Assembly (NCBI GenBank): GCA_964404455.1
Contig: CAYOJY010000009.1
Coordinates: 1-24,498 of the forward strand
Reading direction: 5' to 3'
DNA length: 24,498 nt
Origin: CAKOSP01 sp964404455
Lineage (GTDB): Bacteria; Bacillota_I; Bacilli_A; RF39; UBA660
The notes under the pieces: generated by a model
The model's database searches: none
Seen by the model: the letters and a program-made list of their open reading frames with translations, nothing else
What the model was told of the DNA's origin: nothing
Shown: positions 6,915-15,383 of the stretch, piece by piece
Layout: every line of letters starts with the position of its first letter
How positions within the stretch are numbered: the stretch's first letter is position 1
Made by a program: the position numbers and the translations under genes

Positions 6915-8999
6915 TTATTCTAAGACGACATTTAAAACTTCTTCAAAGTTTACTTGTTCGTTAGGTAAAATACTTTGGCTTTTAACATAACCATATTCTT
7001 CAATTTTAAATTTCAAATTTATTAAATTAGCAAAGGTACGTACTTCATTGGAACTATACCCAGTTAAATCCGGCATTATATAATTTGTACTATTGGTTAA
7101 AATAAATACTTTATCATTGGGAAATACTATACTGTTTTTTAAAGGATATTGATTAATTACATATTTACCATCACCTAAAATAATTGGTTTAATATTTACT
7201 TCCTTTAACTTTTTTATTGTATCTTCTACTGTTTGACTAATATAATTATTTAATATTATTTTTTTATTAACGATATAGTTAATATCTTCATTAGTTATTT
7301 TAGCATAATTAGCAATTTCTTCAATTGCTTTAGTAGTAATATTTGCTAAGCTGGTTGTTGATCCTTGATATTGTTTAACAGCGATATATAAAATATATTT
7401 AGGATCTTCTTTGGGAAAAATAGTGGCAAAACTCCTTATAAAATCATTATTGCCAGTTAAATAGCCACCATTGGGTGAAGCAATTTGGGCTGTACCCGTT
7501 TTACCCAAAATAGTAACATTTTTGGGTTGCCACATTGCTGAATTACCATCATAAACTGCCATATGCATTAAGTTTTTTATAGTATCTGTGGTATTTTTAC
7601 TAAAGATTTGTTTTACTTCAGTCCTTTTATTTTCAAAAGTTACTTCCCCATCATGATTAACTATTTTTTTCACAATGTATGGTTTTAACATAATACCATC
7701 ATTACTAATGGTCGAAAAAGCTTGAAGCATTTGAATTGGTGTTGTACTTATACCTTGACCAAATGCTGCAGTGGCTAATTCACTTTGATAATTAAATTTA
7801 ATATTTCCAGCAACTTCACCATAAAGCTCAATATTGGTTTTTTCCCCAAAACCCAAAGATTCATAATAAGTTCTTAAGTTTTTAGCACCCATTTTTAAAG
7901 CTAGTTTTGTAGCTGCGACATTTGAAGAATAAGCAAATCCTTTATCATAAGTAATTTCACCCCATCCAGTTTTATTATGGTCCTTAATTATGGCACCTGC
8001 TACATTAATTGATCCTGATTTAAAAGTATCACTTCCATTATAATTATCAGTTTCTATCGCTGCCCCAAAAGAAAAAGTTTTAATTGTTGAACCCGGTTCA
8101 TATTGATAACTTACAAGCGGATTAAGATAAGATGTCACTGTATTTAAATCATTTGGATCAAATGTTGGATTAGTAGCACTTCCCACTATTTCTCCGGTTT
8201 TTGCATCCATCACTGTTAAAGTTGCCCAATTGGATTCTGCTGTTCTATTTAATTTATCTATTGCATTTTCACAAATTAACTGAATATTACTATTTATAGT
8301 TAAATATATATCTGAACCTTCTACTGCTTTTTCAGTATATTCCGGTGTATTTGCCAATTTATAGCCGTAAGCATCTCTTTGATAAGTTGTTTTACCATTT
8401 TCACCTTTTAATATATCGTTAAAATAGCCTTCAATCCCTAGTTCACCATTAATTTCACCTGTTTCATTATTTTTAGCATAACCCACAATATAGGAAGCAA
8501 AAGTTCCGGATTTATAATAACGAGTTATAGCTTCAGTATAACCAATACCAGGTAACTCTAAAGCGTCTATTTTAGTTTTAGTCACTTCTGTAATATTTCT
8601 TTTTAATTCAACTTGATATTTTTCTTTATTAAGCATCTCTAAAAGACTATCCTTTTCCAAACCTAAAATTTCAGCTAAAACCGTTGCCGTCTTTTCTTTA
8701 TCAATTACATGATTAGGATTTTTGGGATCTTTAGTTCTGCTTGAACTTAAAAAAGCAATCACTGTATATGATTTAACACTTTGCGCTAAATTTTCTTCTT
8801 CAGAATCATATATTCCCCCTCTAGCGGCATAAAGGTTTTTTGATACTGTATTTCTTAAACTAGCAAAAGTTTTAATATTAATACCATCAACGGTTGGACT
8901 TAAAGAAACATAAGATAATTTAATAATAGCTGCTAAAAAAGAAAAACCAACTATAAAAATAACTAATTTATAAGTTTTTATAGTTGGCTTTTTTTTCAA
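6915..8999 (-). CDS. pbpB: Class B penicillin-binding protein, divisome transpeptidase (PBP2B/FtsI)
   Basis: This septal peptidoglycan transpeptidase is anchored by one N-terminal helix (about residues 11-31) with its domains outside the cell. At 694 residues it has the dimerisation domain, then STIK at 304-307 (nucleophile Ser304), SSN at 358-360 and KTGTAQ at 500-505. Two PASTA-like domains follow (about 584-635 and 638-692). Length and two PASTA domains match Bacillus PBP2B rather than SpoVD. The start is TTG (8997-8999), placed by AAGGAG at the end of ftsL, with 5 bases between the ftsL stop and this codon. It is the last gene of the mraZ-rsmH-ftsL-pbpB set and is followed directly by the inverted-repeat element. 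Confidence 0.93.
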   Translation of the reverse strand: MKKKPTIKTYKLVIFIVGFSFLAAIIKLSYVSLSPTVDGINIKTFASLRNTVSKNLYAARGGIYDSEEENLAQSVKSYTVIAFLSSSRTKDPKNPNHVIDKEKTATVLAEILGLEKDSLLEMLNKEKYQVELKRNITEVTKTKIDALELPGIGYTEAITRYYKSGTFASYIVGYAKNNETGEINGELGIEGYFNDILKGENGKTTYQRDAYGYKLANTPEYTEKAVEGSDIYLTINSNIQLICENAIDKLNRTAESNWATLTVMDAKTGEIVGSATNPTFDPNDLNTVTSYLNPLVSYQYEPGSTIKTFSFGAAIETDNYNGSDTFKSGSINVAGAIIKDHNKTGWGEITYDKGFAYSSNVAATKLALKMGAKNLRTYYESLGFGEKTNIELYGEVAGNIKFNYQSELATAAFGQGISTTPIQMLQAFSTISNDGIMLKPYIVKKIVNHDGEVTFENKRTEVKQIFSKNTTDTIKNLMHMAVYDGNSAMWQPKNVTILGKTGTAQIASPNGGYLTGNNDFIRSFATIFPKEDPKYILYIAVKQYQGSTTSLANITTKAIEEIANYAKITNEDINYIVNKKIILNNYISQTVEDTIKKLKEVNIKPIILGDGKYVINQYPLKNSIVFPNDKVFILTNSTNYIMPDLTGYSSNEVRTFANLINLKFKIEEYGYVKSQSILPNEQVNFEEVLNVVLE

Positions 9000-9004
9000 T
9001 TTAA

Positions 9005-9304
9005 TTACTCTCCTTCAACGACTTTAATATTACTATTATTATACGATAAACCATATAAATCTGCAATATTTTGAATATTTTTTAAACTTGCCAGTTCGTT
9101 GATTTGCATATTCAAACTTTCATTTTGGGCTAATTGTTTAGTAATTTTATATTCTAAATCTTCCACTTCAATACTCGTTTTAGATAAAAGGGCTTTACTA
9201 AACACATTAAGAACAGGGATTAAGATTAATAATGAACATAAAATAAAGTACATAAATTTTTCACCTTTAAGTAATTTCAATTTTTTGGTTTTTGTTTTTT
9301 TCAT
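9005..9304 (-). CDS. ftsL: Cell division protein FtsL
   Basis: This 99-residue bitopic protein matches FtsL in size, position and layout: a lysine-rich cytoplasmic start (residues 1-16), one membrane helix (about 17-38) and an extracellular heptad-like segment (about 44-75) for coiled-coil pairing with the DivIC/FtsB partner. Sequence similarity in this family is low, so the call rests mainly on its place between rsmH and pbpB. The AAAGGA ribosome site lies in the last codons of rsmH, with only one base between the rsmH stop and this ATG, which suggests coupled translation. Confidence 0.85.
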   Translation of the reverse strand: MKKTKTKKLKLLKGEKFMYFILCSLLILIPVLNVFSKALLSKTSIEVEDLEYKITKQLAQNESLNMQINELASLKNIQNIADLYGLSYNNSNIKVVEGE

Positions 9305-9305
9305 T

Positions 9306-10217
9306 TTAAATCCTTTCTATTATTCTTAATTTTGCACTTTTACTTCTTGTATTTTCTTCTAATTCTTTTAAAGAAGGTAGAAAGGGGGTTTTGTTTACCA
9401 GTTTAATTAATGGTTTATATTCATCTGGTATGGTGGGAAACCCCCGAACCACTTCATCTATTTCACTATATTTTTTAAATATATTTTTAACAATTTTATC
9501 TTCAAGGGAATGAAAAGTTATTACACAAATTCTTCCACCTTTATTTAAAATTTTTATAGCATCGTGTAAAACACTTTCTAAAACTTTTAATTCATTATTT
9601 ACTTCAATTCTTAACGCTTGAAATATTTTTCTTTCTGGATGATTTTTATAAAAATAATTTGATCCAATTGCCAATTTAATTATTTCTACTAAATCTAGCG
9701 TTGTATTAATTTTATCTTTGTTTTGATTAATTTTTTTAGCAATAATTTTAGATAATTTTTCTTCTCCATAATTGAAGAATATTTTAGTTAATTCCTCTTC
9801 ACTATAATTTAATATGATATCTTTGGCACTTTGGCCAGCAGAAGACATTCGCATATCTAAAGGTCCATCTTTCATAAAAGAAAAGCCCCGCTTTGGATTA
9901 TCTACTTGAGGTGAAGAAAATCCTAAATCAAATATAATACCATCAACCAAGAAAACCCCCACATCTTCAAGACATGATTTCATATTTACAAAATTTGTCT
10001 TAAAAATTTTAAAGTTTTCACTTATTTTGCTTAATTCACTAGTTGAATGATTAATTGCCTCTTGATCAGCATCGAAGGCGTATAAGAATCCCTTTTCAAT
10101 TCTTTCGAGCACCATTTTACTATGACCGGCATAGCCCACTGTCGCATCAACATAAATTCCAGAAGGTTTAATATTTAATCCATTGATAACTTCGTTTTTC
10201 AAAACGCTATAATGCAT
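9306..10217 (-). CDS. rsmH: 16S rRNA (cytosine1402-N4)-methyltransferase RsmH
   Basis: RsmH methylates N4 of C1402 in the 16S rRNA decoding centre using S-adenosylmethionine. The 303-residue protein begins MHYSVLKNEV and shows the SAM-binding DATVGYAGHS (24-33), FDLGFSSPQ with NPKRGFSF, the ALRIEVNNEL segment and ITFHSLED, all typical of the MraW/RsmH family. I chose ATG 10217 over an upstream start at 10244 because GAGG sits 6 bases before it and the family starts here. The gene overlaps the end of mraZ by 11 bases, the usual arrangement. Confidence 0.95.
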   Translation of the reverse strand: MHYSVLKNEVINGLNIKPSGIYVDATVGYAGHSKMVLERIEKGFLYAFDADQEAINHSTSELSKISENFKIFKTNFVNMKSCLEDVGVFLVDGIIFDLGFSSPQVDNPKRGFSFMKDGPLDMRMSSAGQSAKDIILNYSEEELTKIFFNYGEEKLSKIIAKKINQNKDKINTTLDLVEIIKLAIGSNYFYKNHPERKIFQALRIEVNNELKVLESVLHDAIKILNKGGRICVITFHSLEDKIVKNIFKKYSEIDEVVRGFPTIPDEYKPLIKLVNKTPFLPSLKELEENTRSKSAKLRIIERI

Positions 10218-10644
10218 TATTAACCTCAAATAGATGTTCTGCAATATCCTCTAATTTTTCTGAATTTTCATTCATAAAATTTTCAAAAGATTCAAAAGAC
10301 CATAATTCCAAACGATTATTAACCCCAATAATAACACACTCTTTTTCAATTTGAGCATATTTTTTTTGAGTATCGGTAATAATAATTCTTCCGGATTTAT
10401 CGAATGTACAGTTGTTTGCTCCGGAGAAAAATGATCTGATAAATGTTCGAGCATCTTTTTGGGTAAATGGTAGAGTTTCTAGTTTTTGAACTAATTTATT
10501 CCACTCATTAATAGAATACACATACAAGCACTTTTCAATTCCTCGCGTAATAATGAACTCTTCTCCCAGTGCTTCTCTATACTTAGTAGGAATAACAATT
10601 CTATTTTTTTCATCTAAGTTATGATGAAATTGCCCGATTAACAT
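10207..10644 (-). CDS. mraZ: Division/cell wall cluster transcriptional regulator MraZ
   Basis: MraZ is a DNA-binding protein of the AbrB/SpoVT-like double-psi fold that controls the division and wall cluster it heads. The 145-residue chain has the two family repeats, each with a D-x-x-x-R type motif: DEKNRIVIP near residues 11-19 and DKSGRIIIT near 82-90. The start ATG at 10642-10644 follows GGGAG, which is part of the third MraZ box, so the operator overlaps the ribosome site. It ends with TAG, the only TAG stop among the complete genes here. Confidence 0.95.
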   Translation of the reverse strand: MLIGQFHHNLDEKNRIVIPTKYREALGEEFIITRGIEKCLYVYSINEWNKLVQKLETLPFTQKDARTFIRSFFSGANNCTFDKSGRIIITDTQKKYAQIEKECVIIGVNNRLELWSFESFENFMNENSEKLEDIAEHLFEVNNAL

Positions 10645-10650
10645 TTATCT

Positions 10651-10675
10651 CCCACTTTCTCCCACAGTTTACCAC
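10651..10675 (-). promoter_or_regulatory. MraZ operator: three boxes with 10-bp period
   Basis: On the minus strand the sequence reads GTGGT, 5 bases, GTGGG, 5 bases, GTGGG (10671-10675, 10661-10665, 10651-10655). MraZ is known in other bacteria to bind GTGGG-type direct repeats with 5-base spacers upstream of its own gene, so this is probably its autoregulatory site. The first box differs in its last base. The array lies between the promoter and the start codon. Confidence 0.8.
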
Positions 10676-10685
10676 TGATATTACA

Positions 10686-10714
10686 ATTCTAATATAATAA
10701 AAAAAAAAAGTAAA
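10686..10714 (-). promoter_or_regulatory. Promoter of mraZ division cluster
   Basis: TTTACT (10709-10714) and TAGAAT (10686-10691) on the minus strand are 17 bases apart. The predicted start, near 10679, lies just before the MraZ boxes, so bound MraZ would cover the initial transcribed region. The spacer is the T-tract of the rpmF terminator. Confidence 0.65.
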
Positions 10715-10733
10715 TAGTTTCCTGATTACTTTT
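10697..10733 (-). terminator. Intrinsic terminator after rpmF
   Basis: On the minus strand, AAAAGTAA (10726-10733) pairs with TTACTTTT (10706-10713) across a 12-base loop and runs into a long T-tract. It ends the DUF177-rpmF transcript and shares bases with the -35 region and spacer of the mraZ promoter. Confidence 0.55.
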
Positions 10734-10755
10734 AACTTTTAATTGTTATTTGACA

Positions 10756-10950
10756 TTAATTTGACAAATTATCTTCAGTTACTTTAATTACTTCATTACC
10801 TTTATAATACCCACATTTAAGGCACGCTCTGTGCGGTTTTAAAATTGCCTTACATTTTGGACATTCGGTTAATTGTGGAGCATCTTTTTTCAAATGTGTC
10901 CGACGCATTGCTTTTTTTGTTTTACTTGTTCTTCTAAATGGAACTGCCAT
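10756..10950 (-). CDS. rpmF: 50S ribosomal protein L32, zinc-ribbon form
   Basis: L32 is a small protein of the large ribosomal subunit. The 64-residue chain starts MAVPFRRTSK, the family signature, and carries two Cys pairs, CPKC and CLKC, that form the zinc-binding (C+) version. The true start is ATG 10950, with AAGGTGGTG upstream inside the end of the DUF177 gene. Longer readings of this frame begin inside DUF177 and lack the family start. One base separates the DUF177 stop from this ATG, the classic yceD-rpmF pairing. Confidence 0.95.
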   Translation of the reverse strand: MAVPFRRTSKTKKAMRRTHLKKDAPQLTECPKCKAILKPHRACLKCGYYKGNEVIKVTEDNLSN

Positions 10951-10951
10951 C

Positions 10952-11395
10952 TTATTCACCACCTTTAAATAGTTCTTGAAGTTTTTGAAGCCTTGGATCA
11001 ATTTTATCTTCATTATCTTCATTTAATATTTTCCAACCATCGCCTTCTAATTTAGTTAATTCTTTATTAGTTACGCGAATAGGAACTTCCAGTACAATAT
11101 TTTCCCATAAAATTTCATTTATATCAAGTATATTTTCATTATTTTTGATAATTTCATCAATATTTATCGATATTGGGTACAAAACATCACTTAAATCTAC
11201 CGCATCAGTTAAAATTAATTCCCCAATAAGTTTTCCCTCCATTTTTAATTCATCACTTACATTATAATAAATTTTTCCTTCAAAATGAATTTTATTAACT
11301 TCTTTAATACCTGATAACCCAAAATTATTAAAATCAAAATCTTGATTAATTAAAATTTCTTTTTTAATATTTAATTCATGTTTATGTATTTTCAT
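10952..11395 (-). CDS. DUF177 / YceD family protein (large-subunit rRNA accumulation)
   Basis: The 147-residue protein belongs by size and context to the YceD/DUF177 family, which in plants and bacteria is linked to 23S rRNA accumulation or processing and is almost always located directly upstream of rpmF. The C-terminal part with DPRLQKLQELF (residues near 132-142) matches the family's typical ending. Unlike many members, the central region has no Cys pair. I chose ATG 11395, with GGAGG five bases upstream; a GTG at 11407 would have the ribosome site inside the coding region. Confidence 0.85.
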   Translation of the reverse strand: MKIHKHELNIKKEILINQDFDFNNFGLSGIKEVNKIHFEGKIYYNVSDELKMEGKLIGELILTDAVDLSDVLYPISINIDEIIKNNENILDINEILWENIVLEVPIRVTNKELTKLEGDGWKILNEDNEDKIDPRLQKLQELFKGGE

Positions 11396-11717
11396 TAAAA
11401 CCTCCACTTTATATTTATAAATATTTGTTATTAAAGTAATTATACCTTATTTATCTAATAAAAGAAATATTTAATATCTTATTATAAATTAAATATTGCT
11501 ATTCACATCAAATATATGTTTTTTAAAAAATCTTCACATTACTAACGAGTGAAAATATGATAATTCCTTAATTTTATTCAAGCCCAGTAAAATTGTGACT
11601 TTAGCTATTTTGGAAAATTGTTGTAAATAGTAACATTTTATAGAAAAAACAAATTTTAATTAAATGTTATTAAATTCGACTAATGAATTTATGTAGTTTT
11701 AAGCATTAAAAAAATTA
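11396..11717. other. Intergenic region between secreted-protein gene and DUF177
   Basis: There are 322 bases without a supportable gene. The right part follows the secreted-protein gene, and I see no clear intrinsic terminator. There is only a short AAATTC/GAATTT stem and an imperfect repeat of the AAATGTTA type, neither followed by a T-tract on the minus strand. The left part contains the promoter of DUF177-rpmF. Confidence 0.5.
11439..11467 (-). promoter_or_regulatory. Probable promoter of DUF177-rpmF operon
   Basis: A consensus TATAAT (11439-11444, minus strand) lies 17 bases from a poor -35 box, TTTCTT (11462-11467). The predicted start near 11432 gives a leader of about 37 bases before ATG 11395. 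Confidence 0.45.
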
Positions 11718-12083
11718 TTAATATAACGAAAATGTTCCTGTAATACTTGTACCACTGGTAATATTTGTCCATGTAGATCTGGTAGCATAATTTCCATTAG
11801 CTGACCATGTGTTAGTTGTTGTTCCAGAACCAGTATAAGCTTTTGTTACACTTCCAGAATCATACCAAATAAGATTAAACATTTTTCTTCCAACTTGTGT
11901 TTCTAGTGTTGGAGTTCCACTTACGCTTGTAATTACTGCTTTTGTAGTAAAGTTAGTTCCCATAGAATCAACAGTAACTCTATGATATTCTTTGTATGTT
12001 AACTTAGCAGTCCCAGCATAAACCGTTAAAACAAACGCAAAACATGCAACAAAGCCCAGTAATAAACCTAAAATTTTTTTCAT
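11718..12083 (-). CDS. Small secreted protein of unknown function, next to ABC/FtsX transporter
   Basis: This 121-residue protein has a clear Sec signal peptide: KK at the N-terminus, a hydrophobic core (4-21) and a VYA cleavage motif at residue 23. The predicted mature part of about 98 residues has no cysteine and no membrane segment. Its second half is rich in Ser, Thr, Gly and Asn (for example YTGSGTTTNTW) and contains several Trp and Tyr, suggesting a beta-rich extracellular fold. I do not recognise the family with certainty. Size, signal peptide and position beside an ABC ATPase and FtsX permeases resemble bacteriocin loci of the lactococcin-972 sort, but I see no diagnostic motif. A very strong ribosome site, AAAGGAGG, precedes ATG 12083, suggesting high expression. 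It lies 82 bases after the second permease gene. Confidence 0.8.
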   Translation of the reverse strand: MKKILGLLLGFVACFAFVLTVYAGTAKLTYKEYHRVTVDSMGTNFTTKAVITSVSGTPTLETQVGRKMFNLIWYDSGSVTKAYTGSGTTTNTWSANGNYATRSTWTNITSGTSITGTFSLY

Positions 12084-12117
12084 TTCCCCCCTCCTTTCTC
12101 TTAATTATATATAACCT

Positions 12118-12138
12118 ATATTTAAATAAATTAAATAT
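12118..12138. other. AT-only inverted repeat between permease and secreted-protein genes
   Basis: Arms ATATTTAA (12118-12125) and TTAAATAT (12131-12138) are perfectly inverted around 5 bases. A TATAAT on the minus strand (12104-12109) lies just downstream, but a start from it would fall on the ribosome site of the secreted-protein gene. It may be a weak processing or attenuation hairpin that separates the expression of the two genes. Confidence 0.3.
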
Positions 12139-12165
12139 TGTTACCATTTTTTAAGAAAAAATAAA

Positions 12166-13314
12166 TTAATAGTTATGTTTCAGTTTCACTATACTATATG
12201 ACTTGATAATAATAATTACAATTATTAAAATAAATTCTATAATTAAAACACTTAACAATATTGATATATTAATATAAATTAAATTAATGCTAAAAAATAA
12301 ATAAATAAACAATACAAATAACAAAAATATTAAAATAGCAAATATCACAGCGAAAAGGTATAAGGTAAGTAAACATTTTAATAAATCTATTTGTATTTGA
12401 ACTTTATTGAATCCAATTTTCCTATTTAATAGTATTGTTTGTTTAAAGTCATTTACAATGTTTTTCATGACAATAAAAACAATTATTAAAAATAAAATGA
12501 TTGCCAAATAACAAGCCAAAGTTAAAATATCCAATAAATCATATAAGTTTGAAATTTTGTTAGAATTATTATTAATATAATCCGTTCCTACATACACCAT
12601 GTGTGAATCATTATTACTTAATCCTTCTAGTTTTGTTTTTGTTGAAGTTTGTTCCTTAAATACTGACAATTTTGCAGTATATGCATATTGAGTTCCGCTA
12701 TTGATAAATTCTTCATATAATTCATCAGAAATAATTAATATTGACTTATCCGCTTCTACAACATTTATTATTTTAAATTCTAGATTATCATCATCAAATA
12801 TAAATCCAATTTTTTTATTGATCATGGCATCATAACTAGAAATATATATATCATAAAAAGAAGAACTAACTCCAATAATGATTTCTTCATTGCCTAATTC
12901 ATAATTATAATTACTTGCTGGTTCAACCAAAATATAATTTTCTAAATAACCTCGTTCCATAGCAACCCAGGTTAATTTATTTGAATCATGACTACCCTCA
13001 AATGAATCAATTATATTCCCGTTCACATCTTGTATAGTATAATTTTGAGTTATAATAATATCATAATTTTTATTTTCTTCAAAAACTAAGGTTCTATTTA
13101 TATCCGTTAAATTAGTAATTTTTGTTAATTCTGCATATAAATTCTCACTATTTACTATCACAATTTCTGAACTTTTATAATAAATATCATTTTGCATATT
13201 GGTAAAATAAGTTATTAACGATATTAAAATAACGAAAGCAGTAAGTAAAGCACTTAATATAACTAAATATATTTTGGTTGTTTTTTTTCTATAAAAACTT
13301 TTTAATATTATCAT
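12166..13314 (-). CDS. FtsX-like ABC transporter permease, second subunit
   Basis: The 382-residue protein has the MacB/FtsX layout: one N-terminal membrane helix (about 15-37), an extracellular domain of about 220 residues (38-262), and three C-terminal helices (about 263-285, 310-340, 345-372). The segment LLNRKIGFNKVQI before the third helix corresponds to the cytoplasmic coupling loop that contacts the ATPase. It probably forms a heterodimer with the preceding permease. Its ATG (13312-13314) overlaps the TGA stop of that gene, so translation is likely coupled. The extracellular domain is acidic and rich in Asn and Ile, with no known fold that I can name. Confidence 0.82.
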   Translation of the reverse strand: MIILKSFYRKKTTKIYLVILSALLTAFVILISLITYFTNMQNDIYYKSSEIVIVNSENLYAELTKITNLTDINRTLVFEENKNYDIIITQNYTIQDVNGNIIDSFEGSHDSNKLTWVAMERGYLENYILVEPASNYNYELGNEEIIIGVSSSFYDIYISSYDAMINKKIGFIFDDDNLEFKIINVVEADKSILIISDELYEEFINSGTQYAYTAKLSVFKEQTSTKTKLEGLSNNDSHMVYVGTDYINNNSNKISNLYDLLDILTLACYLAIILFLIIVFIVMKNIVNDFKQTILLNRKIGFNKVQIQIDLLKCLLTLYLFAVIFAILIFLLFVLFIYLFFSINLIYINISILLSVLIIEFILIIVIIIIKSYSIVKLKHNY

Positions 13315-14540
13315 TCTTCACTCCTTGCCATTTTAATAACAGATTTTTTATTAGATTTAAATATATAATATAAACCTACAAACATAGTTATAACTACCAT
13401 ATATATAAACGAAGTTAAAAAGCAATCAGCAAATAGAACTATATTAAAACCAGTAATGACATAATTATTTAGAATAATATACTTTATAACTATAAATAAT
13501 AATATAAATATTATAAGACTTCCCAAATACGATAAACAATTTATAATTAGTTGTTCTAAGGCAGTAATTTTAATTATTTGCGTATTACTAAACCCACATG
13601 CTTTCATGATAGCAATAAAATTGCTATCATATATCATTTTTTTCTTTAAATATGAGATAGTTAAAATCAAAATAGATAATAAGATTATAGCTACAATTAT
13701 GTCACAAAATAATGTAATTGTATGAATAATATTAGCATCTAAATTACTTCTTATGTTTACACTTAAAAATCCTAAATTCTCAATTTTGGCTTTTACTGAA
13801 GAAATATTATCAATACTATCAACTATCACAACAAAATTATAGTATGAACCATCTGAAACTCCTATATTGCCGATAATTTCTATCATGTCCTTAGTGGAAA
13901 TATAGCATGAATTAAATGCGTTCATAGATTCTTCTGAATTATAAACACCAATAATGTCAAAACTTTTAGTATATTTTTTATCTTGTTGTAATTCAGCATT
14001 CTTATATATATATGAATAATATGTGGTTTCAAACGATTGACCTATTAAACTATGTCCATCTATAAAATTATTCTCATTAATAAACAAATTATAAGCGGCA
14101 CTTGATGGATAAAATTTGACTGGACAAATTGCAACTCCTGTATCCACATTGCTAAATGAATTTCCAATAACTACATCAGGTAATATATTTGATTTTCCAT
14201 ATAACAAGTCAATATAACCATCTGCCGTTGCTGATTTAAATGAACTTTCAACAGTATACCTATCATAATTTGAACTATAAACAGATATAACATGTTCTAA
14301 ACTTTCAAGCTCAACTTTGCCTAAATCGTTCTCTTCAGTCTTAACTGAAACACTAAATGACCTAAAACCAATATTTTTTGACAAAGTCTCTGATATTAAA
14401 CTAGCAAAATTCTCTTTAAACATTAATGCAAACATTAAGAAAAAACCACATAATATAAATTGTAAAAATATATATATGTTTCTTTTTGTCCTAAATATTT
14501 TTGTCCAAACTAATTGTATATAATCTAATATTCTCATCAT
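13311..14540 (-). CDS. FtsX-like ABC transporter permease, first subunit
   Basis: This is a 409-residue type VII (MacB/FtsX-like) permease with a helix at about 22-41, a large extracellular domain (about 42-270), and three further helices (about 272-297, 327-355, 368-396). The AIMKACGFSNTQII segment between helices 2 and 3 is the typical FtsX coupling loop. Such subunits move peptides, lipids or signals mechanically at the membrane rather than acting as conventional import channels. The start overlaps the ATPase stop as TAATG. A second ATG directly after it (14537) is better spaced from the AGG of the ribosome site and may be the real start. It ends in TGA followed directly by TAA. Confidence 0.85.
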   Translation of the reverse strand: MMRILDYIQLVWTKIFRTKRNIYIFLQFILCGFFLMFALMFKENFASLISETLSKNIGFRSFSVSVKTEENDLGKVELESLEHVISVYSSNYDRYTVESSFKSATADGYIDLLYGKSNILPDVVIGNSFSNVDTGVAICPVKFYPSSAAYNLFINENNFIDGHSLIGQSFETTYYSYIYKNAELQQDKKYTKSFDIIGVYNSEESMNAFNSCYISTKDMIEIIGNIGVSDGSYYNFVVIVDSIDNISSVKAKIENLGFLSVNIRSNLDANIIHTITLFCDIIVAIILLSILILTISYLKKKMIYDSNFIAIMKACGFSNTQIIKITALEQLIINCLSYLGSLIIFILLFIVIKYIILNNYVITGFNIVLFADCFLTSFIYMVVITMFVGLYYIFKSNKKSVIKMARSEE

Positions 14541-15241
14541 TAACCTGCAACCAATTTTCCATCTTGAATTTTATACACTTTATCAGCATATATTCTAGAT
14601 TCCTTGCTGTGGCTTACGACAATAACACATTTACCATCTTTAGATAAATTTTTTAAAATAGAAAATATTTCTTTAGCTGATTCTTCATCTAAATTTCCAG
14701 TTGGTTCATCTGCTAGAATTATCTCGGGATTATTAGCTAATGCCCTAGCGATAGCAACTCTTTGTTGTTCTCCTCCAGAGAGTTCTTTTGGAAAATGTTC
14801 AATTCTATCTTTTAATCCAACCATTGTTAAATACTCTGTAGCTTTTTTTGCACGATCCTTAGGTTTGATTTTTAAATTAATTACCATCGGTAACATTACA
14901 TTTTCAATTGCTTTCATAGTCTCGTTCAATTGAAAATCTTGAAAAACAAAACCAATAAATTCCGCTCTAAGTCTAGATAATTCACGATCATTAAAATTCT
15001 CAATATTTTTTTCATTTAATTTATAAATACCACTATCGTAATTATCCATCAATCCCAAAATATTAGTCAAAGTTGATTTTCCACATCCGGAAGCGCCCAT
15101 AATTACATAAAATACTCCGGTTTCAAAAGCAATATCAATGCCATTTAAAACTTTAATAGTTTTGTTTTTTGTTTTATATGTTTTACTAACACCTTCCAAT
15201 TTTATTACTGGCTTCTTATTAATGTCACTAATGCTTTTCAT
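14540..15241 (-). CDS. ABC transporter ATP-binding protein, MacB/LolD type
   Basis: This 233-residue ATPase drives the two FtsX-like permeases. All motifs are present: Walker A GASGCGKST (49-57), Q-loop Gln101 in FVFQDFQ, signature LSGGEQQ (154-160), Walker B IILADEP (174-180) and the switch His211. The ADEPTGNLD and FQDFQL sequences are typical of the LolD/MacB/lactococcin-type subfamily. I chose ATG 15241, preceded by GAGG, over a TTG at 15259 that would put the ribosome site inside the protein. It is the first gene of the cassette. Confidence 0.92.
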   Translation of the reverse strand: MKSISDINKKPVIKLEGVSKTYKTKNKTIKVLNGIDIAFETGVFYVIMGASGCGKSTLTNILGLMDNYDSGIYKLNEKNIENFNDRELSRLRAEFIGFVFQDFQLNETMKAIENVMLPMVINLKIKPKDRAKKATEYLTMVGLKDRIEHFPKELSGGEQQRVAIARALANNPEIILADEPTGNLDEESAKEIFSILKNLSKDGKCVIVVSHSKESRIYADKVYKIQDGKLVAG

Positions 15242-15383
15242 TTTTAACCTCACTTCCAATATTTAAAATAAAATCTAATTAAAGAAAAAACAGTATTTTA
15301 TTATTTTATTCAAAGTCAAGCATAAACCTATGAAAGTCTTCGAAAAATAATGAAGATACTGCATATCACTATTTCTTAAATAA

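Noticed and set aside
10951..11022. N-terminal extension of ribosomal protein L32
   Set aside because: It overlaps DUF177 and precedes the family-typical MAVPFRRTSK start, which has its own SD.
11718..12083. Firm assignment to the lactococcin 972 family
   Set aside because: Context and size are similar, but I cannot see the family's conserved residues in the mature part, so only resemblance of the locus is claimed.
12002..12083. Lipoprotein signal with Cys14 in FVAC
   Set aside because: Cys14 sits in the middle of the hydrophobic core, which continues to residue 21, and a better signal peptidase I site (VYA) follows.
13311..13313. Possible UGA-as-Trp (mycoplasma) code
   Set aside because: TGA is used here as a stop overlapping the next ATG, Trp is TGG throughout, and no gene has an internal TGA. 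The TGA is followed by TAA, so this site alone is not decisive.
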